Shown piece by piece: positions 1 through 5,827 of a stretch of DNA of 6,694 bases (position 1 is the stretch's first letter; each line of letters opens with the position of its first letter). The translations under genes and the position numbers were made by a program. This DNA is from an uncultured Erysipelotrichaceae bacterium. GTDB taxonomy: Bacteria > Bacillota_I > Bacilli_A > RF39 > UBA660. Where the stretch lies: contig CACXFY010000158.1 in NCBI GenBank assembly GCA_902767005.1, positions 1 through 6,694 of the forward strand, given 5' to 3'. Below the pieces are notes generated by a model. That model was given only the letters and a program-made list of their open reading frames with translations. It was not told the origin of the DNA and made no database searches.

Positions 1-734
1 ACTCCATTAACACCAATAAATAGTACTACTGTTGGACCATTTTCATTAAAAGTAATCTTATTAGTTAATACTTCATCATTAACATATATAATAAATAACT
101 CATCTACAATAATTTCTTTTAATTCTGAAGGATCACTAATATGTTCTTTATCAACTCTATCTCTTAATCTATCAATAAACTCCATTACAGTATTAACACC
201 AATATCAGCCATAATAAGTATTTCTTCTAATTCCTCAAAATACTCATCAGTTATTTTAGTATACTTATTAGTTAAATTAGCAAGCTTACTAACAAATCCT
301 CTTCTACTCTTAGTAAGACCCTTTTCATATATTTTTATTGACTTCTTCTCTTCTTCAAAGATTTCTTCTTTAGTCTTTTTCTTACCAAATCCAAATAAAC
401 CTTTTTTCTCTTTCTTAACCTCTTTTTCTTCTTCAGATTCTTCCTCTTCTTCTTCAGATTCTTCCTCTTCTCCAGGCTCTTCCTCTTCAGATTCTTCCTC
501 TTCTTCAGATTCTTCCTCTTCTTCTTCAGATTCTTCCTCTTCTTCAGGTTCTTCCTCTTCTTCAGATTCTTCCTCTTCCTCTATATCCTCTACTTCTTCT
601 TGTTGAGTCTCCTCCTCGGCAACTTCATCTTCAGAATCTTCTACTTCTTCTACTTCTTCAACATTTTCTTCTTTAGTTTCTTCAGAATCATCATATTTTT
701 TGAACATGTCTTTAATTTTGCTAAATAAACCCAT
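1..734 (-). CDS. ftsY: FtsY, signal recognition particle receptor (5' part; runs off the left edge)
   Basis: This is the GTPase receptor that docks SRP-ribosome complexes at the membrane during co-translational insertion. The window holds 244 codons. Residues 1-13 (MGLFSKIKDMFKK) form a basic amphipathic helix. Residues about 15-105 are an acidic linker built from runs of Glu separated by Ser or Pro. A second basic GLFGFGKKK motif lies at 112-120, followed by the helical N domain (about 122-230, with EELEEILIMADIGVNTV). The frame ends in TVVLFIGVNGV, the first half of the GxxGxGKT P-loop, so nearly all of the GTPase G domain is outside. The start is ATG at 732-734, with AGGTGA (739-744) four bases upstream. 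An acidic A domain is known from E. coli FtsY, while many Bacillota FtsY proteins have little of it. A paralogous SRP54/Ffh is unlikely, because Ffh has no acidic N-terminal extension. The identification is firm despite truncation. Confidence 0.93.
   Translation of the reverse strand, partial: MGLFSKIKDMFKKYDDSEETKEENVEEVEEVEDSEDEVAEEETQQEEVEDIEEEEESEEEEEPEEEEESEEEEEESEEEEESEEEEPGEEEESEEEEEESEEEKEVKKEKKGLFGFGKKKTKEEIFEEEKKSIKIYEKGLTKSRRGFVSKLANLTNKYTKITDEYFEELEEILIMADIGVNTVMEFIDRLRDRVDKEHISDPSELKEIIVDELFIIYVNDEVLTNKITFNENGPTVVLFIGVNG
426..581 (-). repeat. In-frame degenerate 15/18/21-bp repeat encoding the FtsY acidic linker
   Basis: On the plus strand the core TTCAGATTCTTCCTCTT or a close variant recurs about eight times. 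The CAG of each unit falls at 434, 455, 473, 488, 506, 527, 545 and 563. Spacings are 21, 18, 15, 18, 21, 18 and 18, all multiples of three, so changes in unit number keep the frame. Each unit encodes Ser, or Pro in two units, followed by four to six Glu. GAG and GAA codons alternate in a conserved pattern, which points to duplication of a DNA unit rather than simple selection for Glu. Confidence 0.9.
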
Positions 735-738
735 AATA

Positions 739-781
739 TCACCTGGTGTTATTATACCATATTTACACTATTTTCACACAG
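739..781 (-). promoter_or_regulatory. Candidate ftsY promoter with extended -10
   Basis: Read on the minus strand there is TGGTATAAT, a perfect -10 (751-756) with an extended TGn element (757-759). No good -35 box lies at 16-18 bp, which an extended -10 can compensate for. Initiation about seven bases downstream would fall near 744, at the first base of the AGGTGA ribosome binding site, leaving a leader of only about 10 nt. The call rests on motif match alone. A more distal promoter in the divergent region is possible. Confidence 0.5.
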
Positions 782-788
782 TAAATAA

Positions 789-817
789 TAGACAAACAAA
801 ATATTTTATAGTATAAT
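789..817 (+). promoter_or_regulatory. Sigma-A-type promoter of rnj
   Basis: A TAGACA -35 (789-794, one mismatch to TTGACA) and a perfect TATAAT -10 (812-817) are separated by 17 bp. Transcription should start near 822-825, giving a leader of about 34 nt that ends in the AAAGGAG ribosome binding site (846-852). The promoter lies back to back with the ftsY signals in a divergent intergenic region of 123 bp. Confidence 0.8.
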
Positions 818-857
818 CTTTACGTTAGTTCTTTATTAATAAAAGAAAGGAGATTTT

Positions 858-2543
858 ATGAACAATAAAGAAACCAATGAAACAAAAATAATTGTTTTAG
901 GTGGTTTAGGAGAAGTCGGGAAAAATATGTATTGTGTAATGCATAAAGACGCGATTGTTATTATTGATGCCGGAGTTAGTTTTCCAGAAAGTGAACTAAT
1001 GGGTGTAGACTATGTTTTACCAGATTTTACTTTCTTAAAAGAAAACGAAGATAAAATTAAAGCACTATTAATTACACATGGTCATGAAGATCATATAGGT
1101 AGTATTCCTTTTTTACTTCAACAAGTAAATATACCTGCTATCTATGCGCCTAATCACGCTAAAGAATTAATAGCTGTAAAGCTACAAGATAGAAACATTA
1201 GATATGACAATTTATTTGTCTATACCGAAGACACTAAACTAAAATTTAAAGAAATAGAAGTAGAATTCTTTAGAGTAACACACTCTATACCAGATTCTCA
1301 TGGAATTAGTATTAAAACTCCTGATGGACGTATCTGTACTACAGGAGATTATAAATTTGATTTAACTCCTATCGGACCAATGGCTAATTTATATAAAATG
1401 GCTACTTTAGGAGAAGAAGGAGTAGATCTTCTAATAGGAGATTCAACTAATGCCTTAAATGAAGGTTTTTCAAATTCTGAATCAGTAGTTGATGAAACTT
1501 TAGGAGAAATGTTTGATAAATGTAAAACATCACGTATCATAATCGCAACATTCGCTTCTAACATTTATCGAGTAAAGCATATATTTGAAACATGTTATAA
1601 ACATAATCGTAAAGTATGTATATTTGGTAGAAGTATGGAAAACAATATTAATATTTCACTAAATGCAGGATATATTGAACATAAAGAATTATTAATATCT
1701 GCAGAAGAAGCAAATAACTTAAAACCAAGTGAAGTATGCTTATTATGTACTGGTTCTCAAGGTGAACCATTAGCGGCCTTATCAAGAATATCAAATGGTA
1801 CACATAAACAAATCAAATTAAGACCAGATGATGTAGTTATATTCTCATCTTCTGCTATTCCAGGAAATGCTTTAAGTATATCTAAAACAATTAATAAATT
1901 ATATTTAAAAGGTGTTAAAGTATATACTAATAGTGTATTACAAGATCTACATACTTCAGGACATGCTAATGAAGAAGAAATAAAATTAATGATTAGATTA
2001 TTAAGACCAAAGTATTTAATGCCATTCCATGGTGATTATAGAATGCTAAAGAAACAAGCATCTATTGGTATTAATTGTGGTATTCCTAAAGAGAATACTT
2101 TCATACTTAAGAATGGTGATACTCTTACCTTAAAAAATCATGTTATTACTAAATCAGAAAGTTATTCTGGACAAGATATATATGTAGATGGTAATAGAAT
2201 TGGAGAAATAGGTGGCGCTGTTATAAAAGATAGACAAATAATGGCTAAAGACGGAATATTAGTAGTAATAGTAAATGTTAATATGAAACAAAGAGAATTA
2301 TTAATTACACCTAATATTACTACTCGCGGTTTTATTCTAGTTAATGAAAATGAAGAACTAATACATAAAATAGAAGATAAAGCCGAGGAAACCATAAAAT
2401 CATCTTTAGCAGATAACAAAACAACATTCGCAACATTAAAAACAGATATAACAGAAGCACTTTATCCATTCATAAATACACTAACAGGTAGAAGACCAAT
2501 AATATTACCAATAATATTAGATATCAAAAGAGACAATCAATAA
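858..2543 (+). CDS. rnj: Ribonuclease J (metallo-beta-lactamase/beta-CASP RNase)
   Basis: RNase J is a cytoplasmic zinc-dependent nuclease combining 5'-3' exonuclease and endonuclease activity, central to mRNA turnover and rRNA maturation in Gram-positive bacteria. The 561-residue length matches the family (about 555). Metal-binding motifs are intact: HGHEDH at 74-79 (H74, H76, D78, H79), H142 in VTHSIPDS, D164 in TTGDYKFD and H391 in PFHGDYRM. The beta-CASP domain (about 215-360) contains ATFASNIYR and IPGNALS. The conserved HTSGHA lies at 365-370, and a C-terminal domain follows from about 450. The intact HGHEDH resembles the catalytically active J1 type rather than B. subtilis J2, which has a changed motif. 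The start is ATG at 858, with AAAGGAG five bases upstream. It has its own promoter, converges on rny, and its last codons form the terminator. Only one RNase J gene is visible, so whether a J2 paralogue exists cannot be told. Confidence 0.97.
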   Translation: MNNKETNETKIIVLGGLGEVGKNMYCVMHKDAIVIIDAGVSFPESELMGVDYVLPDFTFLKENEDKIKALLITHGHEDHIGSIPFLLQQVNIPAIYAPNHAKELIAVKLQDRNIRYDNLFVYTEDTKLKFKEIEVEFFRVTHSIPDSHGISIKTPDGRICTTGDYKFDLTPIGPMANLYKMATLGEEGVDLLIGDSTNALNEGFSNSESVVDETLGEMFDKCKTSRIIIATFASNIYRVKHIFETCYKHNRKVCIFGRSMENNINISLNAGYIEHKELLISAEEANNLKPSEVCLLCTGSQGEPLAALSRISNGTHKQIKLRPDDVVIFSSSAIPGNALSISKTINKLYLKGVKVYTNSVLQDLHTSGHANEEEIKLMIRLLRPKYLMPFHGDYRMLKKQASIGINCGIPKENTFILKNGDTLTLKNHVITKSESYSGQDIYVDGNRIGEIGGAVIKDRQIMAKDGILVVIVNVNMKQRELLITPNITTRGFILVNENEELIHKIEDKAEETIKSSLADNKTTFATLKTDITEALYPFINTLTGRRPIILPIILDIKRDNQ

Positions 2544-2558
2544 TTGTCTCTTTTTAAT
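2526..2558 (+). terminator. Rho-independent terminator overlapping the end of rnj
   Basis: A perfect 12-bp stem pairs AAAAGAGACAAT (2526-2537) with ATTGTCTCTTTT (2543-2554) around a 5-nt loop, CAATA, followed by a short T-rich tail. The final rnj codons (Lys-Arg-Asp-Asn) form the 5' arm, and the first two bases of the TAA stop are in the loop. Read on the minus strand the same stem is followed only by four Ts that belong to the stem, so reverse-strand termination would be weaker. The minus-strand DUF1016-like frame also ends in this hairpin. Confidence 0.9.
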
Positions 2559-2914
2559 TTATTAAAAATATCTAAATATATTAAATATCTAAGTTCTCCA
2601 TAATTACTTTTGCAGAATAATGATAACTTATAATAAAAATATCGTTCAATTCTATTATTTATACTAAGTAATAATAAATGCTGCTTCCAACTTATTTTAT
2701 CTAAATTAGAAGTATAAATAGGATAAGTATTATAAAATAAATACATTTTCCTAATATAATTCCTATTATAATTACTACTACCAAAATAATAACTAAAATA
2801 AGTAGAACACTTATCTAGTATATTTTCACAATCATTATAATGATCATTTATAAATCTACCAACCAGCCAATAAAATCTGTTATTTATATAATCATCTCCT
2901 ACTATATTATTCGC
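2537..2914 (-). pseudogene. Remnant of a DUF1016/YhcG-type nuclease, N-terminal domain only
   Basis: An open frame of 125 codons fills the gap between rny and rnj. It resembles the N-terminal helical domain of the DUF1016 (YhcG, PDDEXK nuclease) family. FYWLVGRFI (14-22) corresponds to the family's YWxIGxxI. IRKMYLFYNTYPIY corresponds to the MRQFYxxFP region, and DKISWKQHLLLLSINNRIER followed by FYY corresponds to LSWSHYxxLLxIKDxxxRxFY. The C-terminal PDDEXK nuclease domain is absent: the frame stops 13 residues after YGELRYLI. An in-frame TAA (2915-2917) blocks the upstream side, and no ATG, GTG or TTG occurs before the internal ATG at 2744-2746, which would discard half of the domain. The frame has no promoter of its own, lies downstream of the rny terminator, and ends inside the rnj terminator. 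A functional short protein with a rare start such as ATA or ATT cannot be excluded. Family assignment is by remembered motif pattern, not a search. Confidence 0.62.
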
Positions 2915-2933
2915 TTAAAATTAAAAATAATAA

Positions 2934-2965
2934 CAAAAAAAGAAGAAGTTATTTAGCTTCTTCTT
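2934..2965 (-). terminator. Rho-independent terminator overlapping the end of rny
   Basis: On the minus strand AAGAAGAAG (2957-2965) pairs with CTTCTTCTT (2940-2948), a perfect 9-bp stem with an 8-nt loop. A run of Ts follows, complementary to A2935-A2940 and beginning in the last base of the stem. The 5' arm is the coding sequence for the final Gln-Glu-Glu-Ala region, and the TAA stop (2949-2951) is in the loop. This should isolate rny from the DUF1016-like frame beyond it. Confidence 0.85.
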
Positions 2966-4502
2966 GTGCTCTTGTTTCACGAACAACAGTAATTTTAATT
3001 GTCCCAGGATATTTCATATTAGCTTCGATCTTTTCTTTTACATCACGAGCTATTCTATGAGCTTCTGCATCATCTACTTCTTCTGGTTTAACAACTACTC
3101 TTAATTCTCTACCAGCTTGTAAAGCATAAGTAGTATCAACACCATCGATGTCATTACCAATTTGTTCTAACTCAGTAAGTCTCTTAATATAGTTTTCTAA
3201 AGTGTCATTACGAGCACCTGGTCTACTAGCTGATAATGCATCAGCAATAGCAACTATAACAGATATTGTAGATGTAGCTTTAGTATCACCATGATGTGAC
3301 GCAATTGCATTAATTACAGTATCATTCTCTTTATACTTTTTAGCAATATCTACACCTATTTCTACATGGCTACCTTCAACCTCATGATCAATCGCTTTAC
3401 CAATATCATGTAAAAGACCTGCTCTTTTAGCAAGATTTACATTTTCTCCTAATTCACCAGCAATTAATCCAGATAATTCAGCTACTTCAATTGAATGAGC
3501 TAAAGCATTTTGTCCATAACTAGTTCTAAAATGCAATTTACCGATTGTTTCAACTAATTCTGGATCAAATTTAGTAAGTCCAAGTCTTATAATAGCATCA
3601 TTACCAAACTCAGTAATCTTTTGATGCATATCCTTACATACTTTATCATATAATTCTTCAATTCTTGTAGGATGAATTCTTCCATCTTTAATTAATGTCT
3701 CTAAAGTAACACGAGCAATTTCTCTTCTTAAAGGATCAAAACTAGATAATACTACTGCTTCTGGAGTATCATCAATTATTAAGTCTACTCCTGTAATTGC
3801 TTCAATAGTACGAATATTTCTACCTTCACGACCAATGATTCTACCTTTCATTTCATCATTAGGTAAATCAACTACTGTAATAGTTTGTTCATTAGCTATA
3901 TCAGCAGCATATCTTTGCATAGAAGTAACAATATACTCTCTAGCAGTCTTATCTGCTTCTAGTTTAGCCTCATCTTCTCTTTCTTTAATATACTCAGCTA
4001 TTTCTTTAGACATATTTTCCTTAACTTTGCTCATAACTAATTCACGAGCTTTATCTTTGGAAAATCCTGAAATTTTTTCAAGTAAATCAAGTTGTTCTTT
4101 CTTAATTTCCTCCACTTTACTTTTTTCTTCTTGGATTTCTAGTTGACGAGATTCTAATTTTTCTTCACGTTCATCTAGCCCAGCCTCACGTTTTTGAAAC
4201 ATTTCATCACGCTTATCAATACTAGCTTCACGTTGTAGTAATCTATTTTCAGATTCCTTTATTTCATCTTTCTTCTCACGAATTTCTTTATCTAAATCCA
4301 TTTTCATTTTACGAGCTTCTTCTTTTTGTTCCATAGCTGCATCTCTTTTTAGCTTTTCAATCTCTTTTTTAGCTTGATTGATTAAACTATCAGCTTTTTT
4401 AGATGCCATATTGCCTCTTAAACTATTAACAATAAGAGCTCCTACTAGACCTACAACGATGCCTACAACAACAAGTAAAATGGAGATTACTATACTATTC
4501 AT
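2949..4502 (-). CDS. rny: Ribonuclease Y (membrane-anchored endoribonuclease)
   Basis: RNase Y is the main endonuclease that starts mRNA decay in many Bacillota, acting from the cytoplasmic face of the membrane. The 517 residues match the usual 520. Domains in order: one N-terminal transmembrane helix (about 4-27); a long charged coiled coil (about 35-190); a KH RNA-binding domain (about 207-270) with the GxxG loop in IIGREGRNI (222-230); and an HD phosphohydrolase domain with H336, the metal-binding LLHDIGK (H365, D366) and SHHGD (402-406). The C-terminus is the conserved [15 protein letters not shown]. The start is ATG at 4500-4502, because GGAGGT (4507-4512) sits four bases upstream. An in-frame ATG 12 bases earlier overlaps that site and would leave it unused. 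In B. subtilis rny lies near recA and ymdB. Here it is monocistronic and converges on rnj. Confidence 0.98.
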   Translation of the reverse strand: MNSIVISILLVVVGIVVGLVGALIVNSLRGNMASKKADSLINQAKKEIEKLKRDAAMEQKEEARKMKMDLDKEIREKKDEIKESENRLLQREASIDKRDEMFQKREAGLDEREEKLESRQLEIQEEKSKVEEIKKEQLDLLEKISGFSKDKARELVMSKVKENMSKEIAEYIKEREDEAKLEADKTAREYIVTSMQRYAADIANEQTITVVDLPNDEMKGRIIGREGRNIRTIEAITGVDLIIDDTPEAVVLSSFDPLRREIARVTLETLIKDGRIHPTRIEELYDKVCKDMHQKITEFGNDAIIRLGLTKFDPELVETIGKLHFRTSYGQNALAHSIEVAELSGLIAGELGENVNLAKRAGLLHDIGKAIDHEVEGSHVEIGVDIAKKYKENDTVINAIASHHGDTKATSTISVIVAIADALSASRPGARNDTLENYIKRLTELEQIGNDIDGVDTTYALQAGRELRVVVKPEEVDDAEAHRIARDVKEKIEANMKYPGTIKITVVRETRAQEEAK

Positions 4503-4516
4503 AATTACCTCCATCT

Positions 4517-4535
4517 AGATTATTAGACATAATCT
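4517..4535 (-). promoter_or_regulatory. Predicted 5'-terminal hairpin in the rny leader
   Basis: AGATTAT and ATAATCT form a perfect 7-bp inverted repeat with a 5-nt loop. By the promoter spacing, the first base of the stem coincides with the predicted transcription start (4535). The hairpin ends four bases before the GGAGGT ribosome binding site. A stem at the very 5' end of an mRNA is known to hinder 5'-end-dependent decay in B. subtilis. That it does so here is inference. The stem has only two G-C pairs, so it is of modest stability. Confidence 0.55.
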
Positions 4536-4541
4536 AACTCT

Positions 4542-4570
4542 ATTTTAGTTTTATTTTACATAGTTGTCAA
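4542..4570 (-). promoter_or_regulatory. Sigma-A-type promoter of rny
   Basis: A perfect TTGACA -35 (4565-4570, minus strand) and a TAAAAT -10 (4542-4547) are 17 bp apart. Initiation seven bases past the -10 would be at the A of 4535. The promoter sits between the terminator of the upstream zinc-ribbon gene and rny, so rny appears to be an independent transcription unit. Confidence 0.85.
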
Positions 4571-4574
4571 GTAA

Positions 4575-4600
4575 ACAAAAAAGTGCTTTTAAGCACTTTT
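4575..4600 (-). terminator. Rho-independent terminator of the zinc-ribbon membrane protein gene
   Basis: On the minus strand AAAAGTGCT (4592-4600) pairs with AGCACTTTT (4579-4587) around a 4-nt loop, and the following bases extend the T run to six (A4575-A4580 on plus). The last two bases of the TAA stop (4599-4601) are the first two bases of the stem, so stop codon and terminator overlap. Confidence 0.9.
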
Positions 4601-5756
4601 ATTTATCTTTATATACTAATTGTTTAGCTCTATACATTTTTATTGTTTGTTTAATATCACAAGTTCTATTCTTTTCGACAACCGATCTTTTTATATTCGC
4701 CTCAAAAATAGGATATCCATCTTCAGACACATTATAATTAGAACCAAAAGAAGTATCTAAACAAATAAAATATGATTTACTAGTATTACCATAATCAAAA
4801 ATTACTATTCCCTTATTATTATCAGAAGAAGAGTTATATTCATTATAAACATATTCTTTACTATCTTTAGAAGTATCTATCAACATATAATATGCATGTT
4901 TATCTTCAAATTTACTGCCATCAACTGGAACAACTTTTCCAGATAGTATGTCACTTCTAGTTATAAAAATATACTCACGTGCCTTATCTACAACTGAATC
5001 TTTTCTTGAATTATCAATAACTAAAGTAGTTGAGTGAACAGATCCGAAAATTGATAACACTATAGCGACTAAAGCAAGAATCCAAGGAAGCGCTACTAAG
5101 AATAATATTGGATAAATTGGTTTTCCAGCATCTTTACACATTCTTATTCTTTCTTCTTCATTTTCTGTATTATTCATAATAGTTCTAATATCATTATTTG
5201 CTTTCATTAAGCGATCTGAATAGAAACTTTTTGCATATCTAACAGATATTACAATTATAATTATAAAAAAGATTAAAGAAATAACAGATACTAAAGGCCC
5301 AAGAAGAATAGCACCAAAAAATAATATTAAAAAAGATACTACATCAAGAGCTAACATAGTAAAAAAGTAAGAAACTGCTTGAGAATACAATTTATATCCT
5401 AATAACCATAAAGGACTAAAGAAAAATGTACCAAGTGAAAAATTAGAATTTATTACTTTATTATAACTTTTACCAAAATAGTATTTGTAATATTCCTTTA
5501 TTTTATCATCTCTACCACTTGATTGTTGAACAATTCCTGTTGGTTGAACATAGCCTTGTTGTTGCATATTTTGTTGCATAGGTTGTTGTGGTTGATTTAC
5601 CGAATTAAAATTATTAGTTTGTTGTGTAAAACCATTAGTAGGCTGATTAACTGCTCCATTTTGGTTAGCAGCTATTACTTGTTCCATCATTGTTCCACAA
5701 TGAAGACAACATCTAGAACCCTCACTAACTTTATTACCACATTTAGGACATTGCAT
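4599..5756 (-). CDS. Zinc-ribbon, Gln-rich linker, multi-span membrane protein of unknown function
   Basis: A 385-residue protein I can only describe by architecture. Residues 3-20 form a rubredoxin-like zinc ribbon, C3-P-K-C6 and C17-L-H-C20, with an extra C16. A low-complexity Gln/Asn linker spans about 28-80. A short charged segment (GRDDKIKEYYKYYFGKSY) precedes FSLGTFFFSPLWLLGYKLY (106-124), which resembles the start of DUF2628-type membrane domains. Hydrophobic helices follow at about 126-150, 153-172 and 214-239. The remainder (about 245-385) is hydrophilic with beta-like character and, with three or four spans, may lie outside the cell. The start is ATG 5754-5756, with GGTGAG four bases upstream and the zinc ribbon immediately after. 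A longer in-frame start at 5807 lies inside the preceding gene's terminator and has no ribosome binding site. It is flanked by terminators on both sides, so it is likely monocistronic. Zinc-ribbon membrane proteins of this kind are common in Bacillota and mostly uncharacterised. Confidence 0.82.
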   Translation of the reverse strand: MQCPKCGNKVSEGSRCCLHCGTMMEQVIAANQNGAVNQPTNGFTQQTNNFNSVNQPQQPMQQNMQQQGYVQPTGIVQQSSGRDDKIKEYYKYYFGKSYNKVINSNFSLGTFFFSPLWLLGYKLYSQAVSYFFTMLALDVVSFLILFFGAILLGPLVSVISLIFFIIIIVISVRYAKSFYSDRLMKANNDIRTIMNNTENEEERIRMCKDAGKPIYPILFLVALPWILALVAIVLSIFGSVHSTTLVIDNSRKDSVVDKAREYIFITRSDILSGKVVPVDGSKFEDKHAYYMLIDTSKDSKEYVYNEYNSSSDNNKGIVIFDYGNTSKSYFICLDTSFGSNYNVSEDGYPIFEANIKRSVVEKNRTCDIKQTIKMYRAKQLVYKDK

Positions 5757-5781
5757 AACACTCACCACTATTATTGTATCA
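5757..5781 (-). promoter_or_regulatory. Candidate extended -10 promoter of the zinc-ribbon gene
   Basis: On the minus strand TGATACAAT gives a TACAAT -10 (5773-5778) with an extended TGn element (5779-5781). No clear -35 is present; the bases at the right distance are AT-only and belong to the preceding terminator stem. Six bases separate the -10 from the GGTGAG ribosome binding site (5761-5766), so a start near 5766 would leave a leader of about 10 nt, as in ftsY. This is motif-based only. Confidence 0.45.
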
Positions 5782-5784
5782 AAT

Positions 5785-5823
5785 AAAAAAAAATAATTAT
5801 TAATCAAACAATTAATAATTATT
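5785..5823 (-). terminator. AT-only terminator downstream of the MurE-type gene
   Basis: A perfect 13-bp inverted repeat, AATAATTATTAAT with ATTAATAATTATT, spans 5792-5804 and 5811-5823 around a 6-nt loop. On the minus strand it begins four bases after the TAA stop (5828-5830) and runs into a tract of nine Ts (A5785-A5793 on plus, the last two being in the stem). The stem has no G-C pair, so its strength is less certain than that of the other three terminators, but position and T-tract support it. Confidence 0.72.
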
Positions 5824-5827
5824 ATTT

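Noticed and set aside
426..581. Regularly spaced repeats resembling a CRISPR array
   Set aside because: Units are 15-21 bp with no unique spacers, in frame within ftsY, and encode Glu runs; this is a coding repeat.
829..847. Hairpin TTCTTT/AAAGAA in the rnj leader next to the ribosome binding site
   Set aside because: Only six mostly A-T pairs with a 7-nt loop in an AT-rich region; too weak to call a regulatory structure.
1349..1564. Minus-strand open frame of 71 codons inside rnj
   Set aside because: It lies fully antisense to conserved RNase J sequence, with no ribosome binding site or recognisable motif.
2162..2419. Minus-strand open frame of 85 codons inside rnj
   Set aside because: Antisense shadow of the RNase J C-terminal domain; composition reflects the coding strand.
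3835..4146. Plus-strand open frame of 103 codons inside rny
   Set aside because: It is antisense to the KH and coiled-coil region; its Ser/Leu-rich product is what Glu/Lys-rich codons give on the reverse strand.
4503..4514. rny start at the upstream in-frame ATG (4512-4514)
   Set aside because: That ATG overlaps the GGAGGT that serves the ATG at 4502, and no ribosome binding site precedes it.
5523..5786. Plus-strand open frame of 87 codons inside the zinc-ribbon gene
   Set aside because: Antisense to the Gln-rich linker and zinc ribbon; no ribosome binding site or family resemblance.
5757..5807. Longer N-terminus of the zinc-ribbon protein starting at 5807
   Set aside because: The extra 17 codons lie in the preceding terminator and its T-tract with no ribosome binding site; the ATG at 5756 has GGTGAG and starts directly with the zinc ribbon.
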